From assembly GCA_002897775.1 (NCBI GenBank), contig BDTR01000029.1, positions 67,001 to 131,000 on the forward strand: a stretch of DNA of 64,000 nt, in the 5' to 3' direction. How positions within the stretch are numbered: the first letter of the stretch is position 1; the number at the start of each line of letters is the position of its first letter. Below are positions 8,774-17,547 of the stretch, one piece after another. Source of the DNA: a bacterium BMS3Bbin08. Lineage in GTDB: Bacteria > Nitrospirota > Thermodesulfovibrionia > UBA6902 > BMS3Bbin08. The position numbers and the translations under genes were made by a program. A model generated the notes under the pieces. That model did not search any database. It worked only from the letters and a program-made list of their open reading frames with translations, and was not told the DNA's origin.

Positions 8774-9047
8774 TTTTTTAGTTTATAGTATTAATTATCT
8801 CGTAGCAAATTGGCACTGATTGTTTATAGTGTCGGACCATGATATCCGGTATCCAAATTGCAATGTCCGAATAATAACCTGCAACTAAACCATCAATGAC
8901 CTTGATTCTAAAATAGCCGATTTTTTCAGTCAGAGATTCTCCCGGATGAGCATGATTTTGAAATGTTTATAAATATTTTAGACAGCAATGTATTAAAGAT
9001 TAAATTAACAAGGGTTATGAGAGAGGTTATTCCCCATGAGATTTCAT
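8774..9047. other. Intergenic region with no gene seen
   Basis: AT-rich and without a convincing reading frame. It holds the presumed promoter of the minus-strand membrane protein (start at 8773) and runs into the bidirectional terminator at 9048. Confidence 0.5.
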
Positions 9048-9084
9048 AAAAAAAGCCCCGGGTTTTTGGCCCCGGGGCTTTTTT
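9048..9084. terminator. Bidirectional intrinsic terminator
   Basis: Seven A residues (9048-9054), then GCCCCGGG (9055-9062), an eight-base loop, CCCGGGGC (9071-9078) and six T residues. It can terminate in both directions and lies 17 bp after the stop codon of the autotransporter gene read on the minus strand. Confidence 0.9.
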
Positions 9085-9100
9085 GGTTTAAAATACTTAC

Positions 9101-11749
9101 TTACGGTGCAGAGGTAAGCCAGGGATCATAATCTACAGATAAGCCGCCTCCGTCAATCTGGTCAGAGGGGTCAGTGTCTCCCCACCAGTTGTTCTCCGCC
9201 TTCAGGCCGTTAACAGCGTTATTGTAGATATCAAAAACGGCATTGCCGTAGAATGAGTTGTTGCCTGCAGAGCCAAGCAGGCCGCCGCCCAGGTCCCCGG
9301 CAAATGTCCCGTCAATATCATAGTCCAGATACACGCCGTAGTTACCGTTGTTCGTTACAGTGTTGCCCTGCATAAATAGGGTTGTGTCCATACCGTAAGT
9401 ACCTGCGGAGTCGAAAATCTCGGAGTAGAGGTGAAGACCATCGTTGCTGTTACCGCTGATGGTGTTCCCGGTAAAGGCGTCGCTGATACTGGAATTATTT
9501 ATACCGCTGTTCAGACCCACGGTAATGAAGTAGTTTTCAACATACACACCATCATCACCATTCCCGGTTATGGTGTTATTGGTAAAGGTATTGGCAATGC
9601 CGGAGTTTGACAGCTCAGCGTCAGAACTGCCGATGAAGAACTCATTGTACACCCAGAACCCTCCCCAAAAACCATTTCCATCTATTGTATTATTGGTAAT
9701 CGTATTGGTGATGCTGACATTTGATATGCCGCTGTTGGAACTCCCCGACTCCCCGTAGTCTGTGTCAATCCAGTTTTCAATCCCGAGACCGCCGGTATTG
9801 CTGTTCAGGGTGTTGTTGGTGAAAGTATTGGTGATGGTGGAATCTGATATGCTGCTGTCGCCGATGTCAGTGTAGAGTTCGTTGTACACATAAACCCCCC
9901 CGATATTTTCCTCTACGGTGTTGCCGGAGAAGGCATTTCCGATGCTGGAATCTGATATGCTGCTATTATCGCCCTCGGTCCATAAGATACTCTCAAGATA
10001 AACACCCTCACTACTATTTCCGGTTATGGTGTTATTGGAGAAGGTATTGGTAATGCGGGAGTTATCTACACCGCTGTTATTGCCGAAAGTGCCGATGTAG
10101 TTATACCCCTCCACACCCTCATTTCCGCTTATGGTGTTGTCGGAGAATGTATTGGTGATATTGGTGTTTGTTATGTCTGCGTTGTCATTGTTGGTCCAGA
10201 TGTCGTTGTACAGATAGACTCCGCTGGAGGTATTTCCGGTTATGGTGTTGTTGGTGAACACATTGGTTATACTTGAGTTGGTAACACTGTCATCTCCTTC
10301 TATCTCGGTTTCAAGGGAAATACCCTCACCATCATTATCTATGATCTGGTTGCTGTCGAATATATAGGTCAGGTTCATGCCTGAAATATCAGCAGCTGAG
10401 AAGTAGTTTTCAATATGAATCCCTGTGCCCCCTCCTCCATTGTTCCGGATGAGATTGTGGTGTATGTTTGTCCCCCTGATATTATTGCCGTATATACCGG
10501 CGTCACCGTTCTGGATAGTAAGGCCCATAACCTCGTTATAATCTGCGAGGGTAATTACATCTCCGCCTTCACCTCCACCGCCGTCAAGGATTGGATTGGG
10601 GCCTCCGCCGAGCCTGAATACAGGGTGGTAATATCCCTGTCCCCACAGGACCATTTTTGGCAGTAGTGTGAAATTCACATCATTGTATGTGTCTGCCGTA
10701 CTGTCGGAGCTGAATACGTAGATCCATGTGCCGTTACTGTACAGGGAGTCTGCCGGCACCGAGCTTATGTCCTGATAGGGGTCCTCGTATGTGCCTGTTC
10801 CGGAATTGGGATTGTCGGCATTTACATAGATCATATCTTCAGTCTTTTCGGGCGTTTCGTCCTGATAGGTATGAGCTGTTATATGCCGGTCCCTTACGAC
10901 TTTCTCTACCATCCTCTCGCTGAGGCTCCGTGTGCCTGTGCCAAAGCCCATAACGTCGCTGATGCCCTTGAAGGGGTTGTTGCCTGAAACAAGCTCTCCT
11001 ATGGAAAATGGTATGTCAAAATATCCGCCGATAAAGGTGGCGCTCTTTACGTCGTCGTCCTTAAACTCCAGACTGAGGTTGACTAACTGCATGGGCCTTG
11101 CCTCCACACGGACTTTCCAGCCGTCTATGTCGGCGCTCAGATCGGAGTTGTACCAGTAGCCGCCTCCGTATACACGGGTTTCGACATAATCAGATACAAA
11201 AGGCACCAGAACGCCTACCTCCGCGTCAAAGCCCCTGAGGGCCTCTTCATATCCCCTGTTGACCAGAAGCGCGTTGGAGCCAAAGCTGTACTTGTCCAGC
11301 TCTGGTATCTGTTTTTTCCTGTCGTCAAAGGGGTGGTAATAGTTGGAGCGGAAGTCCACCCAGGTGGACATGGCTTCAAGGCCGACACCCCACTGTTTGT
11401 ACCGTTCGTCGTACTGGCTGTTCATGGTGTCGTAGTAGGCGTTTACTCCGAGGATAAGGCTGTCATTCATGAGTAACTGACGGTACCCTATGCCTATGTT
11501 CTCCTCGTCACCGTCGTTGTCGTCAAGCCGCAGGTGGGGATTGACGAACAAAAGGCCTTTCTCAGTGCCGTAGGCAGGCAGAAGAACGTCAAGAAAGTAG
11601 TCTGTATCGTTGCTGTTGTTGCCTGCCATAAAGCCGGGCCTGATTCTGCCCTGCCAGGGGTTTGTACTGCTCCAGAGGTTTGTGGCGGTAAACATTAAGG
11701 CTGTTAATATTGCGAATAAAAATAAACCTGCTTGTCTGAGATTGTTCAT
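9101..11749 (-). CDS. Inverse autotransporter (intimin/invasin-type barrel) with right-handed beta-helix passenger
   Basis: 882 residues. A signal peptide (residues 1-27) is followed by an intimin-like barrel domain, about 30-250, with RPGFMAGNN, GIGYRQLL, LILGVNAYYDT and FRSNYYHPF typical of the inverse autotransporter barrel. Residues 305-880 form a parallel beta-helix: YVNADNPNSGTGTYEDPYQ opens it, and about ten units of the type FTNNTITGN with interposed acidic/Ser runs follow, ending NNWWGDTDPSD, a NosD-like cap. The passenger would stay anchored on the cell surface. AAGGAGGAAGC precedes the ATG. The internal repeats are also visible as DNA repeats at 9400-10350. Partner or receptor unknown. 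Confidence 0.86.
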   Translation of the reverse strand: MNNLRQAGLFLFAILTALMFTATNLWSSTNPWQGRIRPGFMAGNNSNDTDYFLDVLLPAYGTEKGLLFVNPHLRLDDNDGDEENIGIGYRQLLMNDSLILGVNAYYDTMNSQYDERYKQWGVGLEAMSTWVDFRSNYYHPFDDRKKQIPELDKYSFGSNALLVNRGYEEALRGFDAEVGVLVPFVSDYVETRVYGGGYWYNSDLSADIDGWKVRVEARPMQLVNLSLEFKDDDVKSATFIGGYFDIPFSIGELVSGNNPFKGISDVMGFGTGTRSLSERMVEKVVRDRHITAHTYQDETPEKTEDMIYVNADNPNSGTGTYEDPYQDISSVPADSLYSNGTWIYVFSSDSTADTYNDVNFTLLPKMVLWGQGYYHPVFRLGGGPNPILDGGGGEGGDVITLADYNEVMGLTIQNGDAGIYGNNIRGTNIHHNLIRNNGGGGTGIHIENYFSAADISGMNLTYIFDSNQIIDNDGEGISLETEIEGDDSVTNSSITNVFTNNTITGNTSSGVYLYNDIWTNNDNADITNTNITNTFSDNTISGNEGVEGYNYIGTFGNNSGVDNSRITNTFSNNTITGNSSEGVYLESILWTEGDNSSISDSSIGNAFSGNTVEENIGGVYVYNELYTDIGDSSISDSTITNTFTNNTLNSNTGGLGIENWIDTDYGESGSSNSGISNVSITNTITNNTIDGNGFWGGFWVYNEFFIGSSDAELSNSGIANTFTNNTITGNGDDGVYVENYFITVGLNSGINNSSISDAFTGNTISGNSNDGLHLYSEIFDSAGTYGMDTTLFMQGNTVTNNGNYGVYLDYDIDGTFAGDLGGGLLGSAGNNSFYGNAVFDIYNNAVNGLKAENNWWGDTDPSDQIDGGGLSVDYDPWLTSAP

Positions 11750-11872
11750 GCTTCCTCCTTGATATTTCCGAAATTATGGTTTCGGTGAAGTGGTGTCAGC
11801 TTTTCTCAAAGTAAAAAATTATATGATGTAGACTAGGGATATGTCAAGAAAACGGGGTCGCGGCTTGACATT

Positions 11873-11899
11873 GGACATATTATCTTTAATAATATGTCC
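11873..11899. repeat. Subterminal hairpin of RAYT element 1
   Basis: GGACATATTA (11873-11882) and TAATATGTCC (11890-11899) form a perfect 10-bp stem around a 7-base loop, 18 bp upstream of the transposase start. It may be the transposase recognition hairpin or a translational control structure. Confidence 0.75.
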
Positions 11900-11916
11900 A
11901 AAAAATTAGTGGGAGG

Positions 11917-12885
11917 ATGGAGATGGCCAGGGCCTTAAGGATAGAATACGAAGATGCCGTATATCATGTACTATCTCGAGGAAATGAGAGGCGGAGAATA
12001 TACTTTTCAAAAACAGACTATCAGAAATTCCTTGGATATGTGGCAGAAGCAAAGAAAAAGTACGGCATAGAGATTCATAGCTATGCACTAATGAAAAATC
12101 ATTATCATCTTGTCATAGAGACTCCGGATGCCAACCTCAGCAAGGCAATGCACCACATAAACAGCTCATATACGACATATATAAATAACAGGATGAAGAG
12201 AAATGGACATTTGTTTCAGGGCAGATACAAAGCCATAGTGGTGTCAAGGGACAGCTACCTTGCAGAGCTGAGCAGATACGTGCATCTTAACCCTGTAAGG
12301 GCAGGGATGGTTAAGAAACCGGAAGAATATCCATTCAGCAGTTATCAGACATATGTGACAGACAAGAATAACGAATTGCTGACACAGGATCTGATCCTTG
12401 GGCTTATATCAGGAAATAAGGCAGAGGCAAAAAGGCAGTACCGAAGATTCACAGAGTCAGCTATAGGCGAAGAAGAACCTGATGAAATTCTCAAAAATGT
12501 ATATGGCGGAATAATACTGGGAGGGACAAGATTTATCAAAGAGACATTAGGGAGAATAAAAGGTGAGTATTTGAGTAAAGAAGGAATAACACAAAGAAGG
12601 GCTTTACGGACACTGCACAGTGGAGAGGAAATAATCGAAGTTATAGCGAAGCTTTATAAAGTAAAAGCAGAGGAAATAAGAAAAAATAAATATCGCGAGC
12701 AGAGGAAAATAGCAATATATTTGATAAAAGAGAAGTCGGGCGCTACCAATAGACAGATCAGCGAACTTTTTGACGGGATGAGTTGTGCGGCAATTGCCAA
12801 GACATATGAAAGATTTAAAAAGGAAGTGAAGGGGAGCAGGAAACTTTATAAAGAGATAGCCGGAATCGAAAAGGCAATTGTCTAA
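11917..12885 (+). CDS. REP-associated tyrosine transposase (Y1_Tnp) with DnaA-like C-terminal domain
   Basis: 322 residues. The N-terminal 150 residues are the Y1/HUH fold: ARALRIEYEDAVYHVLSRG at the start, the HUH pair in NHYHLVIE near residue 63, and the catalytic-tyrosine segment YVHLNPVRAG near 120. The C-terminal 100 residues (EEIIEVIAKLYKV through REQRKIAIYLIKEKSG to FDGMSCAAIAKTYERF) resemble the DNA-binding domain IV of DnaA. These enzymes move single-stranded DNA and are associated with REP palindromes. The inverted terminal repeats show that it sits in its own element. Confidence 0.88.
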   Translation: MEMARALRIEYEDAVYHVLSRGNERRRIYFSKTDYQKFLGYVAEAKKKYGIEIHSYALMKNHYHLVIETPDANLSKAMHHINSSYTTYINNRMKRNGHLFQGRYKAIVVSRDSYLAELSRYVHLNPVRAGMVKKPEEYPFSSYQTYVTDKNNELLTQDLILGLISGNKAEAKRQYRRFTESAIGEEEPDEILKNVYGGIILGGTRFIKETLGRIKGEYLSKEGITQRRALRTLHSGEEIIEVIAKLYKVKAEEIRKNKYREQRKIAIYLIKEKSGATNRQISELFDGMSCAAIAKTYERFKKEVKGSRKLYKEIAGIEKAIV

Positions 12886-12906
12886 TGTCAGGCCGCGACC
12901 CCTGTT

Positions 12907-13131
12907 TCACAGCTTCATATCTTTTTCAATCATGGGCTTGAACAGTTTTGGAGAATGGTTTATAAATTCATTAAATTGATTCACGAATTCAATATATGTA
13001 TCTATGTTAACCTTACCATCAGAGAAGAAAGGATTATATCTGTTCGCAGTTATCCTTTCCATGTCTTTCTTAAACGAAAGAGATTGAGAAAGTTCAAAGA
13101 GTTCTTTTTTTGCTTTTTCAGAAAGTTTCAT
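12907..13131 (-). CDS. Small protein encoded after a nucleotidyltransferase remnant
   Basis: 74 residues, MKLSEKAKKELFELSQSLS onward, soluble, acidic/basic mix, with no recognised motif. It starts two bases after the stop of the NTase remnant (TAAA-ATG), so the two were probably an operon. A GAAGGGAAAATAAA stretch gives a ribosome binding site. The pair looks like a nucleotidyltransferase/partner module of the AbiEii-like kind, but that is inference from the neighbour. Confidence 0.55.
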   Translation of the reverse strand: MKLSEKAKKELFELSQSLSFKKDMERITANRYNPFFSDGKVNIDTYIEFVNQFNEFINHSPKLFKPMIEKDMKL

Positions 13132-13132
13132 T

Positions 13133-13339
13133 TTATTTTCCCTTCATTTTTTTATACACATCCCCCATATTAAAGAGTTTAAAATATTCCTCTATTAATG
13201 ACCAGTCCAGATTATTCCCATGAATTGACACGAGAGATTCTATATCAGCCATATCAGTTTGTGACCTTGAAGGATCATTCGTAATGGCCTGCAGTTTCAA
13301 CCCTATCAAATCCTCGGGCCTTACTACCGTTTCTAGTAA
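13133..13339 (-). pseudogene. C-terminal remnant of an AbiEii-like/minor nucleotidyltransferase
   Basis: The minus strand encodes ETVVRPEDLIGLKLQAITN followed by DPSRSQTDMADIESLV and ends VYKKMKGK. The RPEDLIGLKLQAI-NDPSR-D-DI pattern is typical of the C-terminal part of small nucleotidyltransferase-type antitoxin/toxin proteins. An in-frame stop lies directly upstream (13340-13342), and no N-terminal NTase core is present, so the gene is a 5'-truncated relic. Confidence 0.7.
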
Positions 13340-13419
13340 TTATTTGTAATAGAATATCAGCGAGTTTTTATTTGTGATCACTTGTCTTTACTTATTTATA
13401 AATGATATAAATTATTTAT

Positions 13420-13929
13420 ATGGTCGAAAAAAACTGTTTTTTGAATTTTCAAAAACTTTTACCTGCTGCAGTGGCGATCATCTTATTCTCATGCATCCAG
13501 CAAAATGCGGTCATGGAACACTTCCGGTCACACGACATGACCTATCCGGTTGACGTCTCAGGGGTGGGTGTGATGAGTATAGAGTACGTGGGCATTGAAA
13601 AACAGGAACTGCTTGAGTCCGGGGCCCGGGAGTTCGTTGAATCCGGAATAACGTTTATAAAGGGGTATTTCAACGGCCAGAACCTCCAGGACGTTGTTTC
13701 AGGAGCAAAGGCGTTGTCACTTAGCTCCCCTGTCCTGTACAGGGATGAGTCCGATAATGTGGGCCTGATGGTACAGATAACCGCCTACGGCTCAGGCCGA
13801 TCGGGCAATAAGGTCAAACTGCCGGTTAAGTGGCTGGGAGAGGATAAAAAGCTCTGGCGCGTTGTGAACTTTGCTTACTTCAGCCAAAACGAATTATACC
13901 AGTGGCAGTACGAAGGGCTGGTTTATTAA
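13420..13929 (+). CDS. Putative lipoprotein of unknown function
   Basis: 169 residues. An N-terminal hydrophobic segment ends in LFSC at about residue 25, which fits a lipobox. The mature part (VDVSGVGVMSIEYVGIEKQ, SSPVLYRDESDNVGLMVQI, NELYQWQYEGLVY) is beta-rich with no family I recognise. No ribosome binding site is obvious before the ATG. Confidence 0.6.
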   Translation: MVEKNCFLNFQKLLPAAVAIILFSCIQQNAVMEHFRSHDMTYPVDVSGVGVMSIEYVGIEKQELLESGAREFVESGITFIKGYFNGQNLQDVVSGAKALSLSSPVLYRDESDNVGLMVQITAYGSGRSGNKVKLPVKWLGEDKKLWRVVNFAYFSQNELYQWQYEGLVY

Positions 13930-14286
13930 AGATTGACTGTTTATCCTTCGCGGTATTCGCGGCCAAAGGAATTTACACAAAAAAAGAAGAGCAAAAATTA
14001 TCGGAATACTCTAATTTATTGTGGCACTATGACTGGGGGTAGTCCAGAAGGTTTATGTTCATGAATCAAAAAAAAGGCTGGAGCAAAGTTGAAAGATTTG
14101 ATGGCAAGGCCGGGGGGATAATGAGTTCAAACATGGAGAGGATATAAATAATCACTTGCACTTTTTCATCAAATGCTTTTAAACATATAAACAACATTTT
14201 TAAGAAAATTTATATAGTATAGATCACAAACCCGGATTTTCGGGTGCCGGAGAAATTCGGCGCGGTAAGCCAGGCAAGGTTATATA
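13930..14286. other. Intergenic leader region of the permease gene, two small tandem hairpins
   Basis: No gene seen. At 14230-14261 two short hairpins sit side by side (ACCCGGATTTTCGGGT and GCCGGAGAAATTCGGC), followed by CGCGGTAAGCCAGGCAAGG just before the permease ATG. This could be a structured 5' leader, but it does not match a riboswitch consensus I know. Confidence 0.4.
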
Positions 14287-16041
14287 ATGACAAAGGGTAT
14301 TACCGAACATAAGCGCGGCGGGCTCGGTGAGCTTTCAGCCACTGCGATCTGCGGAAACGATATAACCTCGTCCTGCCTGTATGTCTCTGCACTGTCTATT
14401 CTCTACGCGGGGCGGTGGGCGCCTTTATCGCTTCTCATTGTTGTAGTGGTACTATACTTTTACAGATCAATTTACGCGGAGGTCGTCGGGGCCCTGCCGC
14501 TGAACGGGGGGGCCTATAATGCGCTGCTCAATACGACAAGCAAGTTCAGGGCGTCAATAGCCGCGTGCCTTACCATACTTTCCTATATGGCGACCGCTGT
14601 CTTATCTGCCAATGAAGCCATGCATTATGCGCACAACCTCTGGTCCGTCTTTCCTGTCATTCCGGCTACGATCCTGCTCCTTTTTATATTTATGTGTATA
14701 ACTGTTCTCGGGATAACCGAATCCGCGCGTGTTGCCGTAGGTATATTTATAATACATCTGGTATCGCTCGCCTTACTCATGGTTATCGGCATCAAGTATG
14801 TCATCTTCAACGGCCTCGGCACACTTGCCGCGAATATGCAGACGCCGAATGAGAACGGCCTTGTTATTGCTCTTTTCTTCGGCTTTTCAGCCGCAATGCT
14901 CGGGATATCAGGATTTGAAAGTTCAGCCAATTTTGTTGAGGAACAGTCTGAGGGAGTATTCCCAAAAACACTGCGCAACATGTGGGTTGCGGTAAGTGTG
15001 ATAAACCCGGGCATGGCGTTGCTGGCTCTGTCATTGATACCGATGGGACAGATCCATCAGCACCAGGAAGCGCTCTTTGCGCATATGGGAGGTGTGGCAG
15101 GCGGTACATGGCTTTCAAAAATTATATCTATAGACGCCACTCTTGTCTTAAGCGGCGCTGTTCTTACCAGCTTTGTCGGCGTTACAGGCCTGGTACGGCG
15201 CATGACACTTGACCGCTGCCTGCCGCAATTTCTGTTAAAGATGAACCGTAAGGGCACCAATCACCGCATTATTATCGCATTCTTTCTGCTTACGGTCTCA
15301 ATACTCCTTCTGACCCGTGGTAAACTTACGGCCCTGGCAGGCGTATATACAATATCATTTCTTGCGGTCATGGCCCTCTTCGGCCTTGGCAATATACTTC
15401 TTAAAGTAAAGCGGGCTTCACTTCCCCGGCCGTCGCGCGCGGCGTGGCCTGTGGTTCTTGCCGGTATCTCTGCCGTCATAGTTGGTCTCCTCGGCAATAT
15501 CATAATGAGCCCGGCCTACTGGGTCGTATTTCTCGAATACTTCCTCCCGGCCATGCTTATTATCTCCGTTATGCTGGGCCGCATCTCCATCCTGAAGGCT
15601 TTCCTCTACATGATCCAGACAGCAAGCCTTAGCGTTGCGAGACTGACGGGAGGTGTTTCAAAGAGCATTGTTGCCAGGATAGACGAGATCAATTCACAGC
15701 AGATCGTCTTCTTTACAAGGGGTGATAACATCGCCAACCTTAACAACGTCATGCTCTATGTAAAGAATAATGAGCACACAAACCGTATTAAAGTGGTAAT
15801 CGTAGTGAAAGATGACAGTGAAGTCCCGCCGAACCTCGAGAAAGACCTGGAGATGCTGGATCAGGCCTATCCCGCAATAGATATCGAATTCCTTGTCGTA
15901 AAAGGTGACTTCGGGCCAAAACTGATCCGCGACCTTTCAAAAAAGTGGTCAATACCGACAAACCTTATGTTCATAGGCTCTCCGGGCGATCATTTTTTGT
16001 ATGGGCTTGCAGACCTCGGAGGTGTGCGCTTAATCATATAA
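14287..16041 (+). CDS. APC-superfamily amino-acid/polyamine permease with cytosolic C-terminal domain
   Basis: 584 residues. About twelve transmembrane segments occupy residues 30-460, with LNGGAYNALLNTTSKF and GFSAAMLGISGFESSANFVEEQ matching the conserved loops of the APC family. The last 110 residues (ARIDEINSQQIVFFTRGD to GLADLGGVRLII) form a soluble alpha/beta domain, probably regulatory. Substrate cannot be deduced. The gene stands alone; the ATG follows a short structured leader. Confidence 0.82.
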   Translation: MTKGITEHKRGGLGELSATAICGNDITSSCLYVSALSILYAGRWAPLSLLIVVVVLYFYRSIYAEVVGALPLNGGAYNALLNTTSKFRASIAACLTILSYMATAVLSANEAMHYAHNLWSVFPVIPATILLLFIFMCITVLGITESARVAVGIFIIHLVSLALLMVIGIKYVIFNGLGTLAANMQTPNENGLVIALFFGFSAAMLGISGFESSANFVEEQSEGVFPKTLRNMWVAVSVINPGMALLALSLIPMGQIHQHQEALFAHMGGVAGGTWLSKIISIDATLVLSGAVLTSFVGVTGLVRRMTLDRCLPQFLLKMNRKGTNHRIIIAFFLLTVSILLLTRGKLTALAGVYTISFLAVMALFGLGNILLKVKRASLPRPSRAAWPVVLAGISAVIVGLLGNIIMSPAYWVVFLEYFLPAMLIISVMLGRISILKAFLYMIQTASLSVARLTGGVSKSIVARIDEINSQQIVFFTRGDNIANLNNVMLYVKNNEHTNRIKVVIVVKDDSEVPPNLEKDLEMLDQAYPAIDIEFLVVKGDFGPKLIRDLSKKWSIPTNLMFIGSPGDHFLYGLADLGGVRLII

Positions 16042-16350
16042 GGCGGTCTTTGTGGCGCGATACGGGCCTGACAAATATAATAGGGACAGCGATTATTTTT
16101 AGCTGCATCGGGACGCCTCCGTAAACCATCTCGGGTACGGGGCCCCGAAGTACCCGTTCTCTGTAGCAGCCTGCTTCGCCGAAGTGCTACGAAGGCTGAA
16201 CTACGAAGGAATCGGGATCTCCGCATAGCTCTGACAGGCGTTACAAATCAAATATGGCGTGCCGAGCCGCAGCTTTGAAACAAGTAATTCAATTAAAAAG
16301 CCCGATGACCCCGTGGCGAGACAACGGGGAATATGCCCGCTATTCATTTA
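16042..16350. other. Intergenic region with degenerate dispersed repeats
   Basis: No gene seen. Contains fragments such as ATCGGGATCTCCGC (16211-16224), shared with the sequence near 5925, and CTACGAAGG-type strings, which look like pieces of a repeat scattered in this genome. Confidence 0.45.
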
Positions 16351-16391
16351 TTGCAATTAAGCCGCAAACTATCTTATAATAAATAAGATAG
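16351..16391 (+). promoter_or_regulatory. Promoter and palindromic operator of the toxin-antitoxin pair
   Basis: TTGCAA (16351-16356) and TATAAT (16375-16380) are spaced by 18 bp. The 8-bp inverted repeat CTATCTTA/TAAGATAG (16369-16376 and 16384-16391) straddles the -10 box and so is well placed for autorepression by the ribbon-helix-helix antitoxin encoded 18 bp downstream. Confidence 0.7.
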
Positions 16392-16408
16392 AAAGGAGGC
16401 TAATTAAT

Positions 16409-16684
16409 ATGTCATCTGCAAGCACTGTGCGTAAAACAAAAATAACAGTAACCATCAGCGGTGACGTTGCCAGTGAGATAGACAAAATCGCAAGAAAGAA
16501 AAAATCTCCGAGAAGTCAGGTGATGGAAGAAATACTTCGCGATGGGTTATTGAAGTCTAAAAAAAGAGCAATAGAAAAAGACATCGAAGCTTATTACATG
16601 TCTCTTACAGAAAAAGAAAAGAAGGAAGACAGAGAGTGGGCAAAGGTAGCAGAAGAAAGCGCAAAGAGGACATGGAATGATTGA
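16409..16684 (+). CDS. Ribbon-helix-helix antitoxin (MazE/CopG-like)
   Basis: 91 residues. The N-terminal segment KITVTISGDVASEIDKIAR and KKSPRSQVMEEILRDGL is the RHH DNA-binding fold; the charged C-terminal half would bind the toxin. A strong AAAGGAGGC ribosome binding site is present. It overlaps the MazF-like toxin by 8 bp, the usual antitoxin-first order. Autoregulation through the 16369-16391 palindrome is likely. Confidence 0.85.
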   Translation: MSSASTVRKTKITVTISGDVASEIDKIARKKKSPRSQVMEEILRDGLLKSKKRAIEKDIEAYYMSLTEKEKKEDREWAKVAEESAKRTWND

Positions 16685-17021
16685 GTATCCAAAGCGAGGA
16701 GAGATATATTTAGTTAATCTGCCCTCAAAGCCAAAGGATATAAAAAATCGTCCTGCCTTGTTAGTGTCATTAGATATTAGAAACAAATTAGCTAATGACA
16801 TAATTGTTGTTCCTTTATCTACAACCTTAAGGACGGCTCCTACCCATGTTTTACTTTCAAAAGGCGAAGGTGGTTTATCAAAGGCATCTATGGCTAAATG
16901 TGAGCAGGTAACAACCATAGACAAAGCATTACTTATAAGAGGCCCTTTTGCAGGCAGGATAAATAACGCAAAAATGAAGGAAATAGAAAAGGCTATTATG
17001 ATAGCCATAGGCCATTTTTGA
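16677..17021 (+). CDS. MazF-like (PemK family) endoribonuclease toxin
   Basis: 114 residues. YPKRGEIYLVNLPSK at the start, NRPALLVSLD, DIIVVPLSTTLRTAPTHV and KCEQVTTIDKALL all match the MazF/PemK barrel that cleaves mRNA at short sequences. Complete length. It follows the RHH antitoxin with an 8-bp overlap, giving a standard type II toxin-antitoxin module. Confidence 0.88.
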   Translation: MIEYPKRGEIYLVNLPSKPKDIKNRPALLVSLDIRNKLANDIIVVPLSTTLRTAPTHVLLSKGEGGLSKASMAKCEQVTTIDKALLIRGPFAGRINNAKMKEIEKAIMIAIGHF

Positions 17022-17091
17022 TTTATAGCGCCTGCCCCGTACCCGTTAGTGGTTTATGGGGGCTTTCCCCCTTTCAAATAGTGAAAAATAC

Positions 17092-17135
17092 TTGACAATC
17101 TAATCAAAAAGATGCATATTAGTTTATAAGCATAT
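17092..17135 (+). promoter_or_regulatory. Promoter of the ArsR-type regulator with repeated GCATAT boxes
   Basis: TTGACA (17092-17097) is followed after 17 bp by CATATT (17115-17120). GCATAT occurs at 17114-17119 and again at 17130-17135, overlapping the -10 region, as expected for an ArsR/SmtB autorepression site. The gene starts at 17154 after GAGGTAATGTA. Confidence 0.6.
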
Positions 17136-17153
17136 ACTTAATGAGGTAATGTA

Positions 17154-17480
17154 ATGAAGAAAGCAGCAGAACTGTTCAAACTACTCTCAGCAGATAAGAG
17201 AATAGAAATTATTGAACGCCTAAAAAAAGAAGCTATGAGCGTTAATACTTTGGCTGATGCTTTAGGAATAACGCAGTCGGCTGTGTCTCAACATTTACGA
17301 GTGTTAAAAGCTTCCGGGCTTGTCAAAGATGAAAGACGAGGATACTGGATATATTACTCTTTAAATCGGGATGCTCTGGAAAAATGCCGACAGCGGCTTA
17401 ATCGCATTTGCACCTGTGGGTGTTTGGGTGGACAGGTAAGTACGAAAAAAATACACAGAGTAAGTTCAACAGCAAAGTAG
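17154..17480 (+). CDS. ArsR/SmtB-family metalloregulator
   Basis: 108 residues. The winged helix is clear: AAELFKLLSADKRIEIIERL, NTLADALGITQSAVSQHLRV and DERRGYWIYYSLN. The C-terminus carries RICTCGCLGG, a CxCxC cluster that could bind thiophilic metals; the classical ELCVCDL site of ArsR is absent. Upstream lies a good promoter with repeated GCATAT boxes. Downstream are a Cys-rich peptide and a CopD-like membrane protein, which suggests a metal- or redox-responsive unit. Confidence 0.85.
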   Translation: MKKAAELFKLLSADKRIEIIERLKKEAMSVNTLADALGITQSAVSQHLRVLKASGLVKDERRGYWIYYSLNRDALEKCRQRLNRICTCGCLGGQVSTKKIHRVSSTAK

Positions 17481-17500
17481 GGCATATTTTTTTGTCTATT

Positions 17501-17530
17501 TATTTAAGTAGACACGCATTAACTTAAATA
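17501..17530 (+). promoter_or_regulatory. Palindrome before the Cys-rich peptide gene (candidate ArsR operator)
   Basis: TATTTAAG (17501-17508) and CTTAAATA (17523-17530) form a perfect 8-bp inverted repeat separated by 14 bp, with further symmetry outward (CTATT/AGAG). It immediately precedes the AGAGGAGGTGA ribosome binding site of the next gene. Confidence 0.5.
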
Positions 17531-17547
17531 GAGAGGAGGTGACAGCA

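Larger units (their letters stand above)
11854..12902 (+). mobile_element. REP-type (RAYT) transposable element 1 with terminal inverted repeats
   Basis: The left end 11854-11872 (GGGGTCGCGGCTTGACATT) and the right end 12884-12902 are inverted copies matching at 18 of 19 positions. They enclose one Y1/HUH transposase gene; the right repeat overlaps the end of that gene. Just inside the left end lies a perfect 10-bp-stem hairpin (11873-11899). IS200/IS605-related enzymes recognise end hairpins, so this geometry is compatible with an active or recently active unit. The flanks GAAAAC and TGTTTC hint that the palindrome extends slightly further. Confidence 0.8.

Noticed and set aside
9400-10350. 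CRISPR-like regular repeats
   Set aside because: Period and degeneracy follow the encoded beta-helix units of the autotransporter; spacers are not unrelated. No CRISPR array was seen in the window.
14225-14286. Riboswitch before the permease gene
   Set aside because: Two small hairpins are present but no consensus of a known class (ydaO, GEMM, SAM, cobalamin) could be matched.
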